A stretch of DNA of 64,000 nucleotides from an uncultured Lachnospiraceae bacterium. GTDB lineage: Bacteria; Bacillota; Clostridia; Lachnospirales; Lachnospiraceae. The notes under the pieces were generated by a model. The model was not told the DNA's origin. It saw nothing but the letters and a program-made list of their open reading frames with translations, and did no database searches. Positions within the stretch are counted from its first letter, which is position 1. Every line of letters begins with the position of its first letter. Below are positions 1 to 8,766 of this stretch, one piece after another. A program made the translations under genes and the position numbers. The stretch is taken from positions 1-64,000 of the forward strand of contig CATLHM010000012.1 in assembly GCA_949949005.1 (NCBI GenBank). Direction: 5' to 3'.

Positions 1-24
1 TTTCGTAAATTATATAATTCCACG

Positions 25-57
25 AAAAAAAGAGCTGGCATGATGACCAACTCTTTT
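25..57 (-). terminator. Rho-independent terminator after comEC
   Basis: Read on the minus strand, an AAAGAG/CTCTTT stem with inner GG/CC pairs is followed directly by a run of seven T. It lies about 15 bases past the comEC stop and ends the comEA-to-comEC transcription unit. Confidence 0.8.
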
Positions 58-71
58 CGTTTTATCGCACA

Positions 72-2405
72 TTATTTCCCTTCCAGAAACCTCCCCACCC
101 TCACTCTCTTCCCGTCCGTCACAAAGCTCACCGCGCCGCTCTCCCAGGTAATCCATGTTTCCGCGCCGCTCTCTTCTAATCTTTCCAGCAGCTCTTTGTG
201 AGGATGCCCGTAGGAATTCTTCTTTCCGCAGGAAATCACTGCATACACCGGTCTCTCACTCTCCAAAAGGGCCGCCGGTGTGGAATTTTTTGACCCGTGA
301 TGGGCGGCTTTTAAAACAGTAAGTCTTCCATCGCCGGACGTTTCCCCAAGCAGCCTTATAAGCTCCCTCTCCCCTCTTCCTTCAATATCTCCGGTTAAAA
401 CGGCACTGAAATTCCCATAGGAAGCTTTGAGCACAACAGAATATTCGTTGGGCTCCGCATAGTTATCCTCTTTTTCAGGATGAAGGCAGGTAAGGGTAAG
501 CCTGCCCTTTGTAAGCCTCTGCCCCCTGCTGACATAGGAAACCGGGATTTCCGCTTCCCGCGCAGCCTCTACCAGAGTCAGATAGTCCTCGCTTTTTGCG
601 CTCTGCGTAATATCCGGCAACACCAGGTTTTTTATCCTAATCCCCTCCTTTCTTCCCTGTTCCAAAAGCTCCCGGATGCCATTGCAGTGATCCTCGTCAG
701 GATGGGTCACGAAAACAGCCTCCAAAGTACCTGCCCCCTGGAATTTCAGAAAGGGGAGGATGCGGTATTTCCCCACACTGTTTACGGAGGAACTTCCCCC
801 GTCTACCAGGTAACAGTCCCCATGGTCATTTTCAATATAAATACAGTCTCCCTGTCCCACATCCAGAAACGTAATGTTCAGTCCTTCCCCCGGACGATAG
901 AGTAATGCCATCAGAGCGCCGAGGGCGAGGGCCCATCTAAAGGGGAGCTTTATTTTTTTCTTTAAAAGCAGGATTGCAAGCAAGGGAAACAGATAAAGAA
1001 CCATCTGCCATTTTTCGGGCCGTCCCAGGGTAAGGGAGCTTCCGGGCAGATTGTCGCAAAATTCGCATGCCGCCCTGTAGATTTCCAGGACGCCTTCTAT
1101 GAGCAGGGCAAAGGGAAGCCCCAACGGGGGACACAAAAGCTGACAGACAAGGAGCAATATTCCTGCTCCCATCAAAAAACTCATAAGAGGAATAACCAGA
1201 AGATTTAAAAACACAGAATAAGCGGGAAATTGGTAATAATACCACAGATACACAGGAACGGTGATCATTGCCATGGCAAAAGCCTGCAAAAGGCCTTTTA
1301 CGGCCGCTCTCCCAAGTCTCTCACTTTGGGAGGGCTGGGTTCGGATTTTTTCTCCCCGCACAAATTCCGGTTCCTTCTCATCCTCCCCTGTCAGCGCAGG
1401 AACCAGCAGCCCAATCCCAAACACGCAGCCAAAGGAGAAGCAAAAACCGCTGTGATAAAAATAGAGAGGCTGTTCCAGCAAAATCCCTGCCCCGGCCAGA
1501 GCGGCCCCGGTCAGCATGTCGTAGGTTCGTTCCATAAGAATACTGAGCATTCGCAGACAAAACATGACAATGGCTCTCAGGGCCGATACCGAAAATCCGG
1601 TCATGGCCCCATAGAGGAACACAAATCCCGCCGCTGCCGCTGCCGCCCCCTTCATGGGCACGGCGCACTTTCGCAGCAAACGGTAAAGCCCCATTCCCAG
1701 CATGGAGATGTGAAGCCCGGAGATAGCCAAAATATGGGCGATACCGTTGCGCCGGTAAAGTTCCTTTAATTCCGGATCCAAATCATTCTTCTCCCCCAGC
1801 AGCATGGTCTGCATGACAGAGGCTTCCTCCCCAGTCAGTGCCTGGGACAGTTTCCCGGAAAGAAATTTCCGGAGCTGATACAGTTTTTCCAAAAATACAT
1901 CATAGCTTACGGTTTTTTCTGAGATTTCCGCCTGATCCAGGCGATAAGAAATCTTTAAGATCTGATAATAAGAACGGGCATCGAACTGCCCTGGATTTGA
2001 GGCTTTTTCAAAGGCGGAGAGCTTTCCCTTTACTCTTATACGGCTCCCCAGCTCCGGCTCCCTCTCGCCGGCCCTCAGATAGCACAGAATCCTTTGGCCC
2101 GGCACAGGCGTTTCTTCCCCGGCCGGGCCCTCTTCCCGGGCCAAATCCTTTTCCCCGGCCGAGCTCGTTTCCCCGAAAGAACCGCCACCTACATCGGCCT
2201 CTTTGTCCTCCCGCTTTAAGTACAGCACCTGTATCGTTTCCTGCTCCCTTGCCTTGGTTTGCTTTGCGTACACTCTGCCCGTTACGGTGACGGTCTTTCC
2301 CCGAAGCTTTTCATAATCCTCCTCCGGCATCGGCCGCAGGCGAATCAGAAAAAACAACAAAGCCGCCACCGCCAGGCAGGCAAAGCCAAGCGGACGTTTT
2401 TGCAT
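72..2405 (-). CDS. comEC: ComEC/Rec2 DNA-uptake channel protein
   Basis: Inner-membrane channel predicted to carry single-stranded DNA into the cytoplasm during transformation. The 777-residue protein has an N-terminal membrane segment and a DUF4131-type region with the NPGQFDARSYY motif. A polytopic competence domain follows, with the signature GIAHILAISGLHIS near residues 225-240. From about residue 510 there is a C-terminal metallo-beta-lactamase domain (FLDVGQGD, THPDEDH, AAHHGSKNS). Length is normal for the full three-domain form. A Glu/Gly-rich low-complexity stretch at about residues 68-103 interrupts the N-terminal soluble domain. It is the last gene of the unit, 53 bases after the GerMN gene, and is followed by a terminator. 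Whether the organism is transformable cannot be told from this. Confidence 0.95.
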   Translation of the reverse strand: MQKRPLGFACLAVAALLFFLIRLRPMPEEDYEKLRGKTVTVTGRVYAKQTKAREQETIQVLYLKREDKEADVGGGSFGETSSAGEKDLAREEGPAGEETPVPGQRILCYLRAGEREPELGSRIRVKGKLSAFEKASNPGQFDARSYYQILKISYRLDQAEISEKTVSYDVFLEKLYQLRKFLSGKLSQALTGEEASVMQTMLLGEKNDLDPELKELYRRNGIAHILAISGLHISMLGMGLYRLLRKCAVPMKGAAAAAAGFVFLYGAMTGFSVSALRAIVMFCLRMLSILMERTYDMLTGAALAGAGILLEQPLYFYHSGFCFSFGCVFGIGLLVPALTGEDEKEPEFVRGEKIRTQPSQSERLGRAAVKGLLQAFAMAMITVPVYLWYYYQFPAYSVFLNLLVIPLMSFLMGAGILLLVCQLLCPPLGLPFALLIEGVLEIYRAACEFCDNLPGSSLTLGRPEKWQMVLYLFPLLAILLLKKKIKLPFRWALALGALMALLYRPGEGLNITFLDVGQGDCIYIENDHGDCYLVDGGSSSVNSVGKYRILPFLKFQGAGTLEAVFVTHPDEDHCNGIRELLEQGRKEGIRIKNLVLPDITQSAKSEDYLTLVEAAREAEIPVSYVSRGQRLTKGRLTLTCLHPEKEDNYAEPNEYSVVLKASYGNFSAVLTGDIEGRGERELIRLLGETSGDGRLTVLKAAHHGSKNSTPAALLESERPVYAVISCGKKNSYGHPHKELLERLEESGAETWITWESGAVSFVTDGKRVRVGRFLEGK

Positions 2406-2458
2406 AGATAATTTTCTTCCTTTCTTCCTTTTCTTCCTTCCTCCTGGCCAGGAGCTGG

Positions 2459-3397
2459 TCAGGATCTGTTCTCGATCAGCTCCAGGTTTCTCTCAAATAC
2501 GGTGGAAAAACTGATATTTTCTTTATAGCTTGCATTGGTATCCCCGTTTACGGAAATCTGCACTTTGTTTACATTGGCAAGCTCCACCAGGGAATTGGTG
2601 ATGGAGTAAATAGTCACGTCTGCCGTCACATTGTAGATCTGGGTCAAAAACATACTGTCAAGATCCACGTAGCAGACTCCGTCCTTCACGTTCACACTGA
2701 TAATCTTGGTGTCGGGATTTACCGTGGGGTAAGCCTTTTCATTTTCCAGGGGGCCTGCAAAGAGCTGTTCTATCACCAGACGCTCCATGGAGATATTGCT
2801 GTTATAGACCACAGACCGGTTCACCTGCTTAAGCTTGTCCCCGCTTTCATTGGCCAGGTATAGGGTCAGCTTCACCTTTTCATAGGTATTGATCTCATCC
2901 CCTGCATTGTCAATAAACATATCCGCGTTCATCATGCCGATCACCGCCCCGTAGGCATCTGTCAGGGCCTCCGACTTCACCTGGAAGGACACATACTTTA
3001 TCCCATCGATCTGGGTCAGCGTCCTTACGATGGCCGCGCGGACCAATACCTCTGTGGTCACGTCCTGCCACTTATAGCTTTCGTCAAAGCTTAAGATCAA
3101 CTGATCCTCCGTGACCGTATGGGAGAGAACCTGAAGGCTCTCCGACAGGGGCGTTTTGTATTCCAGCTTATCCGAAACCTTCCCGAGCTGTTCAAGGAGC
3201 TCTGAAAGAAGCTCCTCCCTGTCCGTGGTTTCCGTCTCATAAGGCCGGGAAAAGATGGCCGTTTCGTTATTATTGATGTAATAAATATTGTAGATTTTTC
3301 CGTCCGGCTTCTTCTGCTCCTGTTCCCCGCAGCCGCAGATCACAAAAAACAGAATGAGCAGCAGAAAAAGGCAGTTCCCTGTTCTTCTTATTTTCAT
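2459..3397 (-). CDS. GerMN-domain lipoprotein
   Basis: Predicted surface lipoprotein of 312 residues. The hydrophobic signal ends in a lipobox-like ICGC with the modified Cys at residue 23. The rest looks like two consecutive GerMN modules, each of about 110 residues and ending in a conserved segment such as VCYVDLDSMF. GerMN domains occur in spore-germination protein GerM and in lipoproteins next to cell-wall two-component systems; their ligand is unclear. The gene starts 16 bases downstream of the histidine kinase stop, so it is almost certainly co-transcribed. By analogy with YycH/LpqB-type partners it could modulate the kinase, but that is inference. Confidence 0.85.
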   Translation of the reverse strand: MKIRRTGNCLFLLLILFFVICGCGEQEQKKPDGKIYNIYYINNNETAIFSRPYETETTDREELLSELLEQLGKVSDKLEYKTPLSESLQVLSHTVTEDQLILSFDESYKWQDVTTEVLVRAAIVRTLTQIDGIKYVSFQVKSEALTDAYGAVIGMMNADMFIDNAGDEINTYEKVKLTLYLANESGDKLKQVNRSVVYNSNISMERLVIEQLFAGPLENEKAYPTVNPDTKIISVNVKDGVCYVDLDSMFLTQIYNVTADVTIYSITNSLVELANVNKVQISVNGDTNASYKENISFSTVFERNLELIENRS

Positions 3398-3413
3398 GCA
3401 TATACCTCTTGAT

Positions 3414-4901
3414 TTACACAGGAACCAGTGTCCTGCTTAAAGGAATCTTCACGGTAAAGGTGGTACCCTTTCCCTCCACGCTCTCCGCCTTGATGGAACC
3501 TCTGTGGAGCAGCACCGCGCTTCTGGTAATGGCCAGGCCAAGGCCGGTACCCCCGATCTCCTTTGAGTGGGACTTGTCCACCCGGTAAAACCGCTCATAA
3601 ATCTGGTTTATATATTCCTCCGGTATGCCAATCCCTGTATCTTTTACCTGCACGGTAAAAAACTGATGATCCGCATCCAGTGACACCTCCACCTTTCCCT
3701 GCTCCCGATTATATTTGATGGCGTTCTCCACCAAATTGGTGAGGATCAGGGACATCTTCACCTCATCCACCTCCGCCTTTACCTGACGTTTGCTTATCAT
3801 GGTGATCTCTATATTTTTTTTGCGGGCAATGGGACGCAGTCTCTTCAATATAATCTCCGTGAGGGCATTTAAGTCCACCACGCTGATGTTCATCTCCGCC
3901 ACCGACTTGTCCTGCTTTACCAGCGCCAAAAGATCGTTGATGATCTTGTCCTCCCGCTCAATTTCCGTGGCAATATCCTCCATAAATTCCCGATAGAGCT
4001 CCGCCGGAGCATCCGGCTGTGCCAGCAGGGAGTCTGCCAGCACCTTCACTGAGGTGATCGGAGTCTTAAGTTCATGGGACACATTAGCCACAAACTCCTG
4101 CCGGGAGTCATCCAGCGCCTTCATCCTCTCCAGAAGGCTGTTAAAGGCCTCCACAATATGCTCTGTCTCCAGATAATCCGGCACCGAAATAGGCTCGTCC
4201 CGGTATCCTTCCTTCATCTCATTGATTGCCTTCGTCACCCGCTCAAAGGGACGAACCATCACCTGAACCAGCATCAGGGCAAAGGCAAAAATCCCGATCA
4301 CCATAATGCTTTCCATAATCATGGCTTTCCGGCTGAGAATATCCATGGTGTTTACAATACTGTCCGTGGAAACGCTGGTAAGCATCACCCCGCGCACCAT
4401 ATCCCGGCTTTTGGAGCCATCCTCTGCCGGCTGCGGCAGTGTCACGTTCTCCACGATGGGAACGGTAATCTCTATAAAACGGTTCACCGCATCATAGTTT
4501 ACGGTGCCGCTCCCCTTCATGCAGCGGATCACTTCCTCCGAAATGATGGTTTTACCCTCGCTGATCCCATATGTATCTTTTACCACCTTTAAATTCCCAT
4601 TAATGATCAGCACCCTTCCGTTATAAAGGTTGGAGAGCTGTTCAAGCTCTGCGCCGATCACCTCCGAGGAGGTATCCTGCAAATAATTGTATGTGATCAG
4701 GTGATTTGCAATGATCCGAAGCTGTGTCTGCACATCCGAAACGCGCACATCCACAGCCCGGTTTTCATAATTTTCAAGGATTCCGGCCCGCATCAGCACC
4801 GCAGGCAGCATCCCTGTCAAAAACATAATAATGAACAGGCGTACCTTAAGGCTCCGCCATATTTTAGAATTTTTCAGAAATAATAGGATTTTTTTGAACA
4901 T
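3414..4901 (-). CDS. WalK/PhoR-like membrane sensor histidine kinase
   Basis: Class I sensor kinase, 495 residues. The first membrane segment is at about residues 20-37, followed by an extracellular region of about 150 residues and a second membrane segment near 195-217. A HAMP linker leads to a HisKA domain with the phospho-accepting His in VSHELKTP, near residue 278, and a HATPase_c domain (NLVENAIKYN, DTGIGIP, GGTGLGLA). It lacks the intracellular PAS domain of classical WalK. It is encoded 29 bases after an OmpR-type regulator, its presumed partner. The pair sits between comEA and comEC, so a role in envelope or competence-gene control is possible but not shown. Confidence 0.92.
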   Translation of the reverse strand: MFKKILLFLKNSKIWRSLKVRLFIIMFLTGMLPAVLMRAGILENYENRAVDVRVSDVQTQLRIIANHLITYNYLQDTSSEVIGAELEQLSNLYNGRVLIINGNLKVVKDTYGISEGKTIISEEVIRCMKGSGTVNYDAVNRFIEITVPIVENVTLPQPAEDGSKSRDMVRGVMLTSVSTDSIVNTMDILSRKAMIMESIMVIGIFAFALMLVQVMVRPFERVTKAINEMKEGYRDEPISVPDYLETEHIVEAFNSLLERMKALDDSRQEFVANVSHELKTPITSVKVLADSLLAQPDAPAELYREFMEDIATEIEREDKIINDLLALVKQDKSVAEMNISVVDLNALTEIILKRLRPIARKKNIEITMISKRQVKAEVDEVKMSLILTNLVENAIKYNREQGKVEVSLDADHQFFTVQVKDTGIGIPEEYINQIYERFYRVDKSHSKEIGGTGLGLAITRSAVLLHRGSIKAESVEGKGTTFTVKIPLSRTLVPV

Positions 4902-4930
4902 TTAACGGTATTTGCCTTTCGAATCAGCTT

Positions 4931-5611
4931 TTAAGCAAAATAGTAGCCCACACCCCACTTGGTATGCACGTATTTAGGCTCGGAGGGGTTTTCCTCAATC
5001 TTTTCACGCAGTCTTCTGATATGCACGTCCACCGTCCGCACATCCCCCGGATAATCGTTCCCCCACACCAGCTTCAACAGATTTTCCCTGCTGTAAACCT
5101 TGTTGGCATTTACCACCAAAAGCTCCAAAAGCTCAAATTCCTTGGCCGTTAAATTGATCTCCCTTCCCCCTGCATAAGCCCTTCTGCCCTGGCAGTCCAG
5201 CCTCATATCCCCGTTTTCGATCAACTGGGACGCTTCCCTGGGCTTAGGGGAAGTACGTCTTATGATGGCTTTGATCCTTGCCTTTACCTCCAGGATATTG
5301 AAGGGCTTGATGATATAATCGTCCGCTCCGTACTCGAGGCCCAGGATTTTGTCCATATCTTCCCCCTTTGCAGTAAGCATGACAATAGGCACCGTGGAAA
5401 ACTCCCTGACCTGCTGGCAGACTTCAAATCCGGTAAGCTTAGGCAGCATAACATCCAGCAGGATAATATCATACTCCTTGCTTTTGATCTTCTCCAAAGC
5501 CTCCTCGCCGTCGTAAGCGCAATCCACCTCCATCCCGTCCTGCTCCAGACTGAAACGGATTCCCTTTACGATCAGCTTCTCATCATCAACCACCAGAACC
5601 TTCTTCGCCAT
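4931..5611 (-). CDS. OmpR/PhoB-family response regulator (WalR-like)
   Basis: Two-domain response regulator of 226 residues. The receiver domain has the acidic pair in VVDDE, the phospho-acceptor Asp in IILLDVMLPK and the conserved Lys in IIKPF. The C-terminal winged helix ends in RTVDVHIRRLREKIE and KWGVGYYF, typical of WalR/PhoB DNA-binding domains. I place the start at the ATG of MAKKVLVVDDE; an in-frame ATG four codons upstream lies too close to the GAAAGG ribosome site. It follows comEA by 26 bases and precedes the partner kinase. Targets are unknown; the regulator is WalR-like, but without walHIJ neighbours orthology is uncertain. Confidence 0.93.
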   Translation of the reverse strand: MAKKVLVVDDEKLIVKGIRFSLEQDGMEVDCAYDGEEALEKIKSKEYDIILLDVMLPKLTGFEVCQQVREFSTVPIVMLTAKGEDMDKILGLEYGADDYIIKPFNILEVKARIKAIIRRTSPKPREASQLIENGDMRLDCQGRRAYAGGREINLTAKEFELLELLVVNANKVYSRENLLKLVWGNDYPGDVRTVDVHIRRLREKIEENPSEPKYVHTKWGVGYYFA

Positions 5612-5637
5612 ATTAATAACCATGCCTTTCTGTTTTT

Positions 5638-6432
5638 CTAAACTGTGATGCTGTCCTTAATTTTCCGGAACACGCCATCCTTTATCCCTTCCACGTTCAT
5701 AATCTCTTCTATCGTCCGGTAAGCGCCGTTCTGTTCCCGGTAGGCAATAATGCTTTTGGCCTTGCTGCTTCCCACTCCCGGCAATGTGCATAACTGCTCT
5801 TCTCCTGCCGTGTTGATATTCACAAGAAGAGAATCCTTCTCCGAATCCTTTCCTTCTTCACTGCTAAGGCTGTCTGTCATTGCCCCGACGGGCGCCATAA
5901 TCCACTCCCGGCCTTCCTCCGCTTCCTGAACTTCGCTGCGGGTAGGAACGTAAATTTTCATTCCGTCAGAGAGTAAGTCCGCCTGATTGAGATAATCCTG
6001 CTGCGCGTCCTCTCGAAAGCCCCCTGCCTTTTCAACCGCCTGATAGAGCCGCTCGCCCCTCTCTAACGTGTAAACTCCCGGTGCATTGACCGCCCCGCAT
6101 ATATGTACCACACAGATCTGGGGCTCCGGCTCTTGGCCGGATGCCTGTTCTGTGCCCTTATCCTGGGTCTGGGCCTTTGCCTCTTTTGACGCCTGGGAGG
6201 CGCTCTCCTGCGGCGCCTGTATAGCGTCCGTCTCCTGCGCCTGCCCTGCCTCCTCTTCCGGCCATATTTCTCCCGGTTCACCCTGCCCCGAAAAAATATG
6301 GCCGACGCCGGCTTCCGCTGAAGCCTCCTCCAAAAAAAGCGTTTCCGGCTCCCTCTCTCTTCTCTCGCATCCCAGAAGGATACAAAAAATAGCCGTTAAA
6401 AAGCCAGCGGCAATTTTTATTTTCTTTTTCAT
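5638..6432 (-). CDS. comEA: ComEA-like DNA-binding competence lipoprotein
   Basis: Predicted surface DNA receptor that would pass DNA to ComEC. The 264-residue protein has a signal ending in CILLGC (lipid-attached Cys near residue 22) and a Gln/Glu/Ala-rich spacer to about residue 105. Next is an SLBB-like domain (VHICGAVNAPGVYTL, then GMKIYVPT). A C-terminal helix-hairpin-helix DNA-binding domain follows (LVNINTAGEEQL, LPGVGSSKAKSIIAYRE) from about residue 200. It differs from the Bacillus protein in apparently being lipid-anchored. It is the first gene of the unit, and its start codon lies inside a strong hairpin described separately. Confidence 0.9.
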   Translation of the reverse strand: MKKKIKIAAGFLTAIFCILLGCERREREPETLFLEEASAEAGVGHIFSGQGEPGEIWPEEEAGQAQETDAIQAPQESASQASKEAKAQTQDKGTEQASGQEPEPQICVVHICGAVNAPGVYTLERGERLYQAVEKAGGFREDAQQDYLNQADLLSDGMKIYVPTRSEVQEAEEGREWIMAPVGAMTDSLSSEEGKDSEKDSLLVNINTAGEEQLCTLPGVGSSKAKSIIAYREQNGAYRTIEEIMNVEGIKDGVFRKIKDSITV

Positions 6433-6474
6433 CGTTATCCCCTTTCTGCCTGGCAGAAAGCCCCTTATAACGAT
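6431..6474 (-). promoter_or_regulatory. 5' hairpin sequestering the comEA start codon
   Basis: Two nested perfect stems were read directly. The outer ATCGTTAT (6431-6438) pairs with ATAACGAT (6467-6474); the inner CTTTCTGCC (6442-6450) pairs with GGCAGAAAG (6452-6460). In the transcript the outer stem includes the first two bases of the comEA ATG, and the AAAGGGG ribosome site is partly paired. The predicted transcription start falls near position 6476, so the hairpin would make up almost the whole 5' leader. Effect on translation is inferred. Confidence 0.6.
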
Positions 6475-6482
6475 ACTTTTTT

Positions 6483-6511
6483 ATTGTAAAATATATTCCG
6501 GCAGTTGACAA
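6483..6511 (-). promoter_or_regulatory. Sigma-A-type promoter for the comEA unit
   Basis: On the minus strand a -35 box TTGTCA (6506-6511) and a -10 box TACAAT (6483-6488) are separated by 17 bases. Twenty bases further upstream lies the inverted repeat TCTGA-CAGA-TCAGA near 6530-6545, a possible operator. Confidence 0.6.
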
Positions 6512-6571
6512 GTTAATCTTTATTAATTCATCTGACAGATCAGACAATGTCGATAAATATCCCGGCCTGCC

Positions 6572-7012
6572 CTACTGGTTGGTCTCCCACTTAAAAATAA
6601 TGATTCCCGCAATGGCCACCAACATCCCAATGGCCTTGCGCCACTCAAAGGGCTGCTTCTCCACCCCGAACCACCCCAAAAGCTCGATCACATAAGCCAC
6701 AAGAAGCTGGGCAACCACGATCAGCATCACCGCCCGGGCAGGCCCTAACAGATCCATGCCTTTAATTACCGTATAGGTGATAAAGGCTCCGATCGCACCC
6801 CCCAGCAACATATATTTGGGTTCCACCTTAAAGACCGCTCCCAGGGAGGAACGATCCGTAAAAAGCCACGCCCCCAGGCAAACCAAAAGTGCCGTAAACT
6901 GTACAAATGCGTTGGCCACCCAGATGGTGGAGGCCTTGGTGACCTGGGTGTTGAACACTCCCTGCACGCTCATAAGCGCACCGGAGATCAGCGCAATAAA
7001 AAATCCAATCAT
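6572..7012 (-). CDS. YdcZ/DUF606-family small membrane transporter
   Basis: A 146-residue, five-helix membrane protein of the DMT superfamily (DUF606, YdcZ type). The first helix contains MIGFFIALISGALMSVQG and a conserved segment GPARAVMLIVVAQLL lies near residue 90. Members are half-size transporters that probably dimerise; substrates are mostly unknown. It ends in a short basic tail. It is on the same strand as the comEA unit but upstream of the comEA promoter, so it is probably a separate unit. A 34-base inverted repeat lies just upstream of its start. Confidence 0.85.
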   Translation of the reverse strand: MIGFFIALISGALMSVQGVFNTQVTKASTIWVANAFVQFTALLVCLGAWLFTDRSSLGAVFKVEPKYMLLGGAIGAFITYTVIKGMDLLGPARAVMLIVVAQLLVAYVIELLGWFGVEKQPFEWRKAIGMLVAIAGIIIFKWETNQ

Positions 7013-7041
7013 ATGAATATCATGCCCTTTCCGTAAATTTT

Positions 7042-7075
7042 AGTGAACGACAAAGGGAAAATTTTGTCGTCCACT
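7042..7075. repeat. Inverted repeat with 13-base arms, possible operator
   Basis: AGTGAACGACAAA (7042-7054) is mirrored by TTTGTCGTCCACT (7063-7075) with one mismatch and an 8-base spacer. No T-run follows on either strand, so it does not look like a simple terminator. It lies 30 bases upstream of the YdcZ-type gene and after the solute-binding protein gene. The 12-base core GTGAACGACAAA recurs in reverse orientation at 38676-38687, ahead of the trp promoter. Confidence 0.5.
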
Positions 7076-7131
7076 GTACATAAGTTCATCATACCCATAT
7101 GATTGGAAAAATATTCATGGCTCTCTGGCGC

Positions 7132-8733
7132 TTAATCGGTTCCTGCTTCGGCCTCTTCCTCTGATTCTTCCTCCGCCTCTTCCACAGGTATATCCAGATA
7201 TTCCTCCTCAAAGGCCTGCCCTGTCACCTGCTCCATCATCTCTTCCGAGAGCTCCTTTAATTTTTCGTTGGCGTCAGCCCCATTCCATATCTGGGAGAAT
7301 ACCACTTCCAGCTTCACCCAGAAATTGCTAGTCTCGATCATCTTTGGCATGGAAATAGATTTCTCATACCCCTGGGCAAACCGGTCAAGGGCCTCATAGC
7401 CATAATCCACATCCTTTGCCGCAGAGACCTTTCCACTCCGTGCAAAAAGGATATCATTATACTCCGCAGTCAAAAAATACGCAAAATCATTTGCCTCATC
7501 CTTATGCTCCGAGTAACCGTTTACCGCCACACAGCTTGTCATGGAAAGAGAGCGCGTCCCCCTTCCCTCTCCGATATCCGGCGTCATGGCAATATCATAA
7601 TCGTAGGAAAAGAGCCCGTCATCCCTGGCATGTTCCAGCTTAAACACCGCGTCGGTGGTAGCCATGGTAAAAACCATCTTCCCCTCCATAAACTCATTCA
7701 GGATCGCGTCATAGTCGCTGTCACTGGTATCTATGGAAAAGAACTGATTCAGCTCCTGATATACCCGCATATTTTTGATGGCATCCTCGTTATAGATATC
7801 AATCCGTCCGGTATCCCATCCGGCGTCGCCTCCCATATCAATGGCATCGCCCAAAAAGAAATAGTTGTAAAAAATATCGGTAACATCCCACTTAAATACG
7901 CCTTCCACCTGCTCCGGCGCATCATAATTGTCCGCAAAGGTCTCGATATCCCGGATGGTTGCGGGAAGAATTTCCTCCATTCTTTGCCTGACCTGCTCAT
8001 CGGAGAACCGGCTCTCAGAAGTGCTTTCGCCCTGGACGCCTTCGCCTTTCTCCCCCTGAGCCATTCCCAAAGTGTCTGCCTGTCCGTCCCCGGCACTGCC
8101 ATCCCCGGAATCCGTTATGACATCCCCCGCCTCCGTTATAATATTCCCCGCCTCTATGGCCGCATCATGCTCTTCCTGGGCGGCTTCCCCCTCCGCCAGA
8201 TCGGCCTCCGCCTCCAACTGGCTGCGGGCCATGTCCTCAAGATAAGTCTTATTATACAAAAGGGCGCTTGTCTCAAAATAGAAAGGGTAGCCGATGATCT
8301 TGTCCTTATAATTGGCCGCCGCTAGAGCGGTTCCCATATAAGCATCTTCCATCACCGCGCCTTCCGGAGGCTTTACCTCATCCGCAAGCCCGGCCAGCGA
8401 CGCTTTTTCCAGGGAATCGTGCCTGATAATATAGAGATCCGGCCCGCCACTCTCTAAGGATGCCTGGTTGACCCTTTCCAAATATTCCGCACCGGATTCC
8501 AGTACCGGAACTATCCTCACATCATGGTCTTCCTTGTATTTCACTGCCGCACTGCTCAAATAAGAAGTAAGCGCTTCATCCGTATACCACAGATAAAGCG
8601 TGTCCTTCCCGCCCGAAAAAATAGTGCTTTCTTTTTTTTCACTGATCTGCCAGCCCGCTCCGGCAATCCCGGCGGTGAAAGCCGCTGCCAGAGCAATGAT
8701 ACCTGCCGCCGTAAGCCGCTTCTTCAGGGTCAT
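7132..8733 (-). CDS. Orphan ABC-type extracellular solute-binding protein
   Basis: A 533-residue MalE-like family 1 solute-binding protein. The N-terminus is a hydrophobic signal or anchor (about residues 8-28) without a lipobox Cys. The binding-protein fold is recognisable from segments such as TLYLWYTDEALTSYL, YPFYFETSALLYNKTY and FTMATTDAVFKLEHA. Between the two lobes (about residues 172-255) there is a long acidic, low-complexity insertion with near-repeats (GNIITEAGDVITDSGDG). The C-terminus is also a Glu-rich tail. No permease or ATPase gene is adjacent, so it either works with a distant transporter or has another envelope role. Substrate is unknown; carbohydrate is the family default. 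Confidence 0.8.
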   Translation of the reverse strand: MTLKKRLTAAGIIALAAAFTAGIAGAGWQISEKKESTIFSGGKDTLYLWYTDEALTSYLSSAAVKYKEDHDVRIVPVLESGAEYLERVNQASLESGGPDLYIIRHDSLEKASLAGLADEVKPPEGAVMEDAYMGTALAAANYKDKIIGYPFYFETSALLYNKTYLEDMARSQLEAEADLAEGEAAQEEHDAAIEAGNIITEAGDVITDSGDGSAGDGQADTLGMAQGEKGEGVQGESTSESRFSDEQVRQRMEEILPATIRDIETFADNYDAPEQVEGVFKWDVTDIFYNYFFLGDAIDMGGDAGWDTGRIDIYNEDAIKNMRVYQELNQFFSIDTSDSDYDAILNEFMEGKMVFTMATTDAVFKLEHARDDGLFSYDYDIAMTPDIGEGRGTRSLSMTSCVAVNGYSEHKDEANDFAYFLTAEYNDILFARSGKVSAAKDVDYGYEALDRFAQGYEKSISMPKMIETSNFWVKLEVVFSQIWNGADANEKLKELSEEMMEQVTGQAFEEEYLDIPVEEAEEESEEEAEAGTD

Positions 8734-8766
8734 TCTTTACTCCATTTCCTTTATCTATTCTCCAGG

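Noticed and set aside
7504..8325. Plus-strand open frame of 273 codons opposite the solute-binding protein gene
   Set aside because: Antisense shadow caused by codon composition; the minus-strand protein has clear family motifs.
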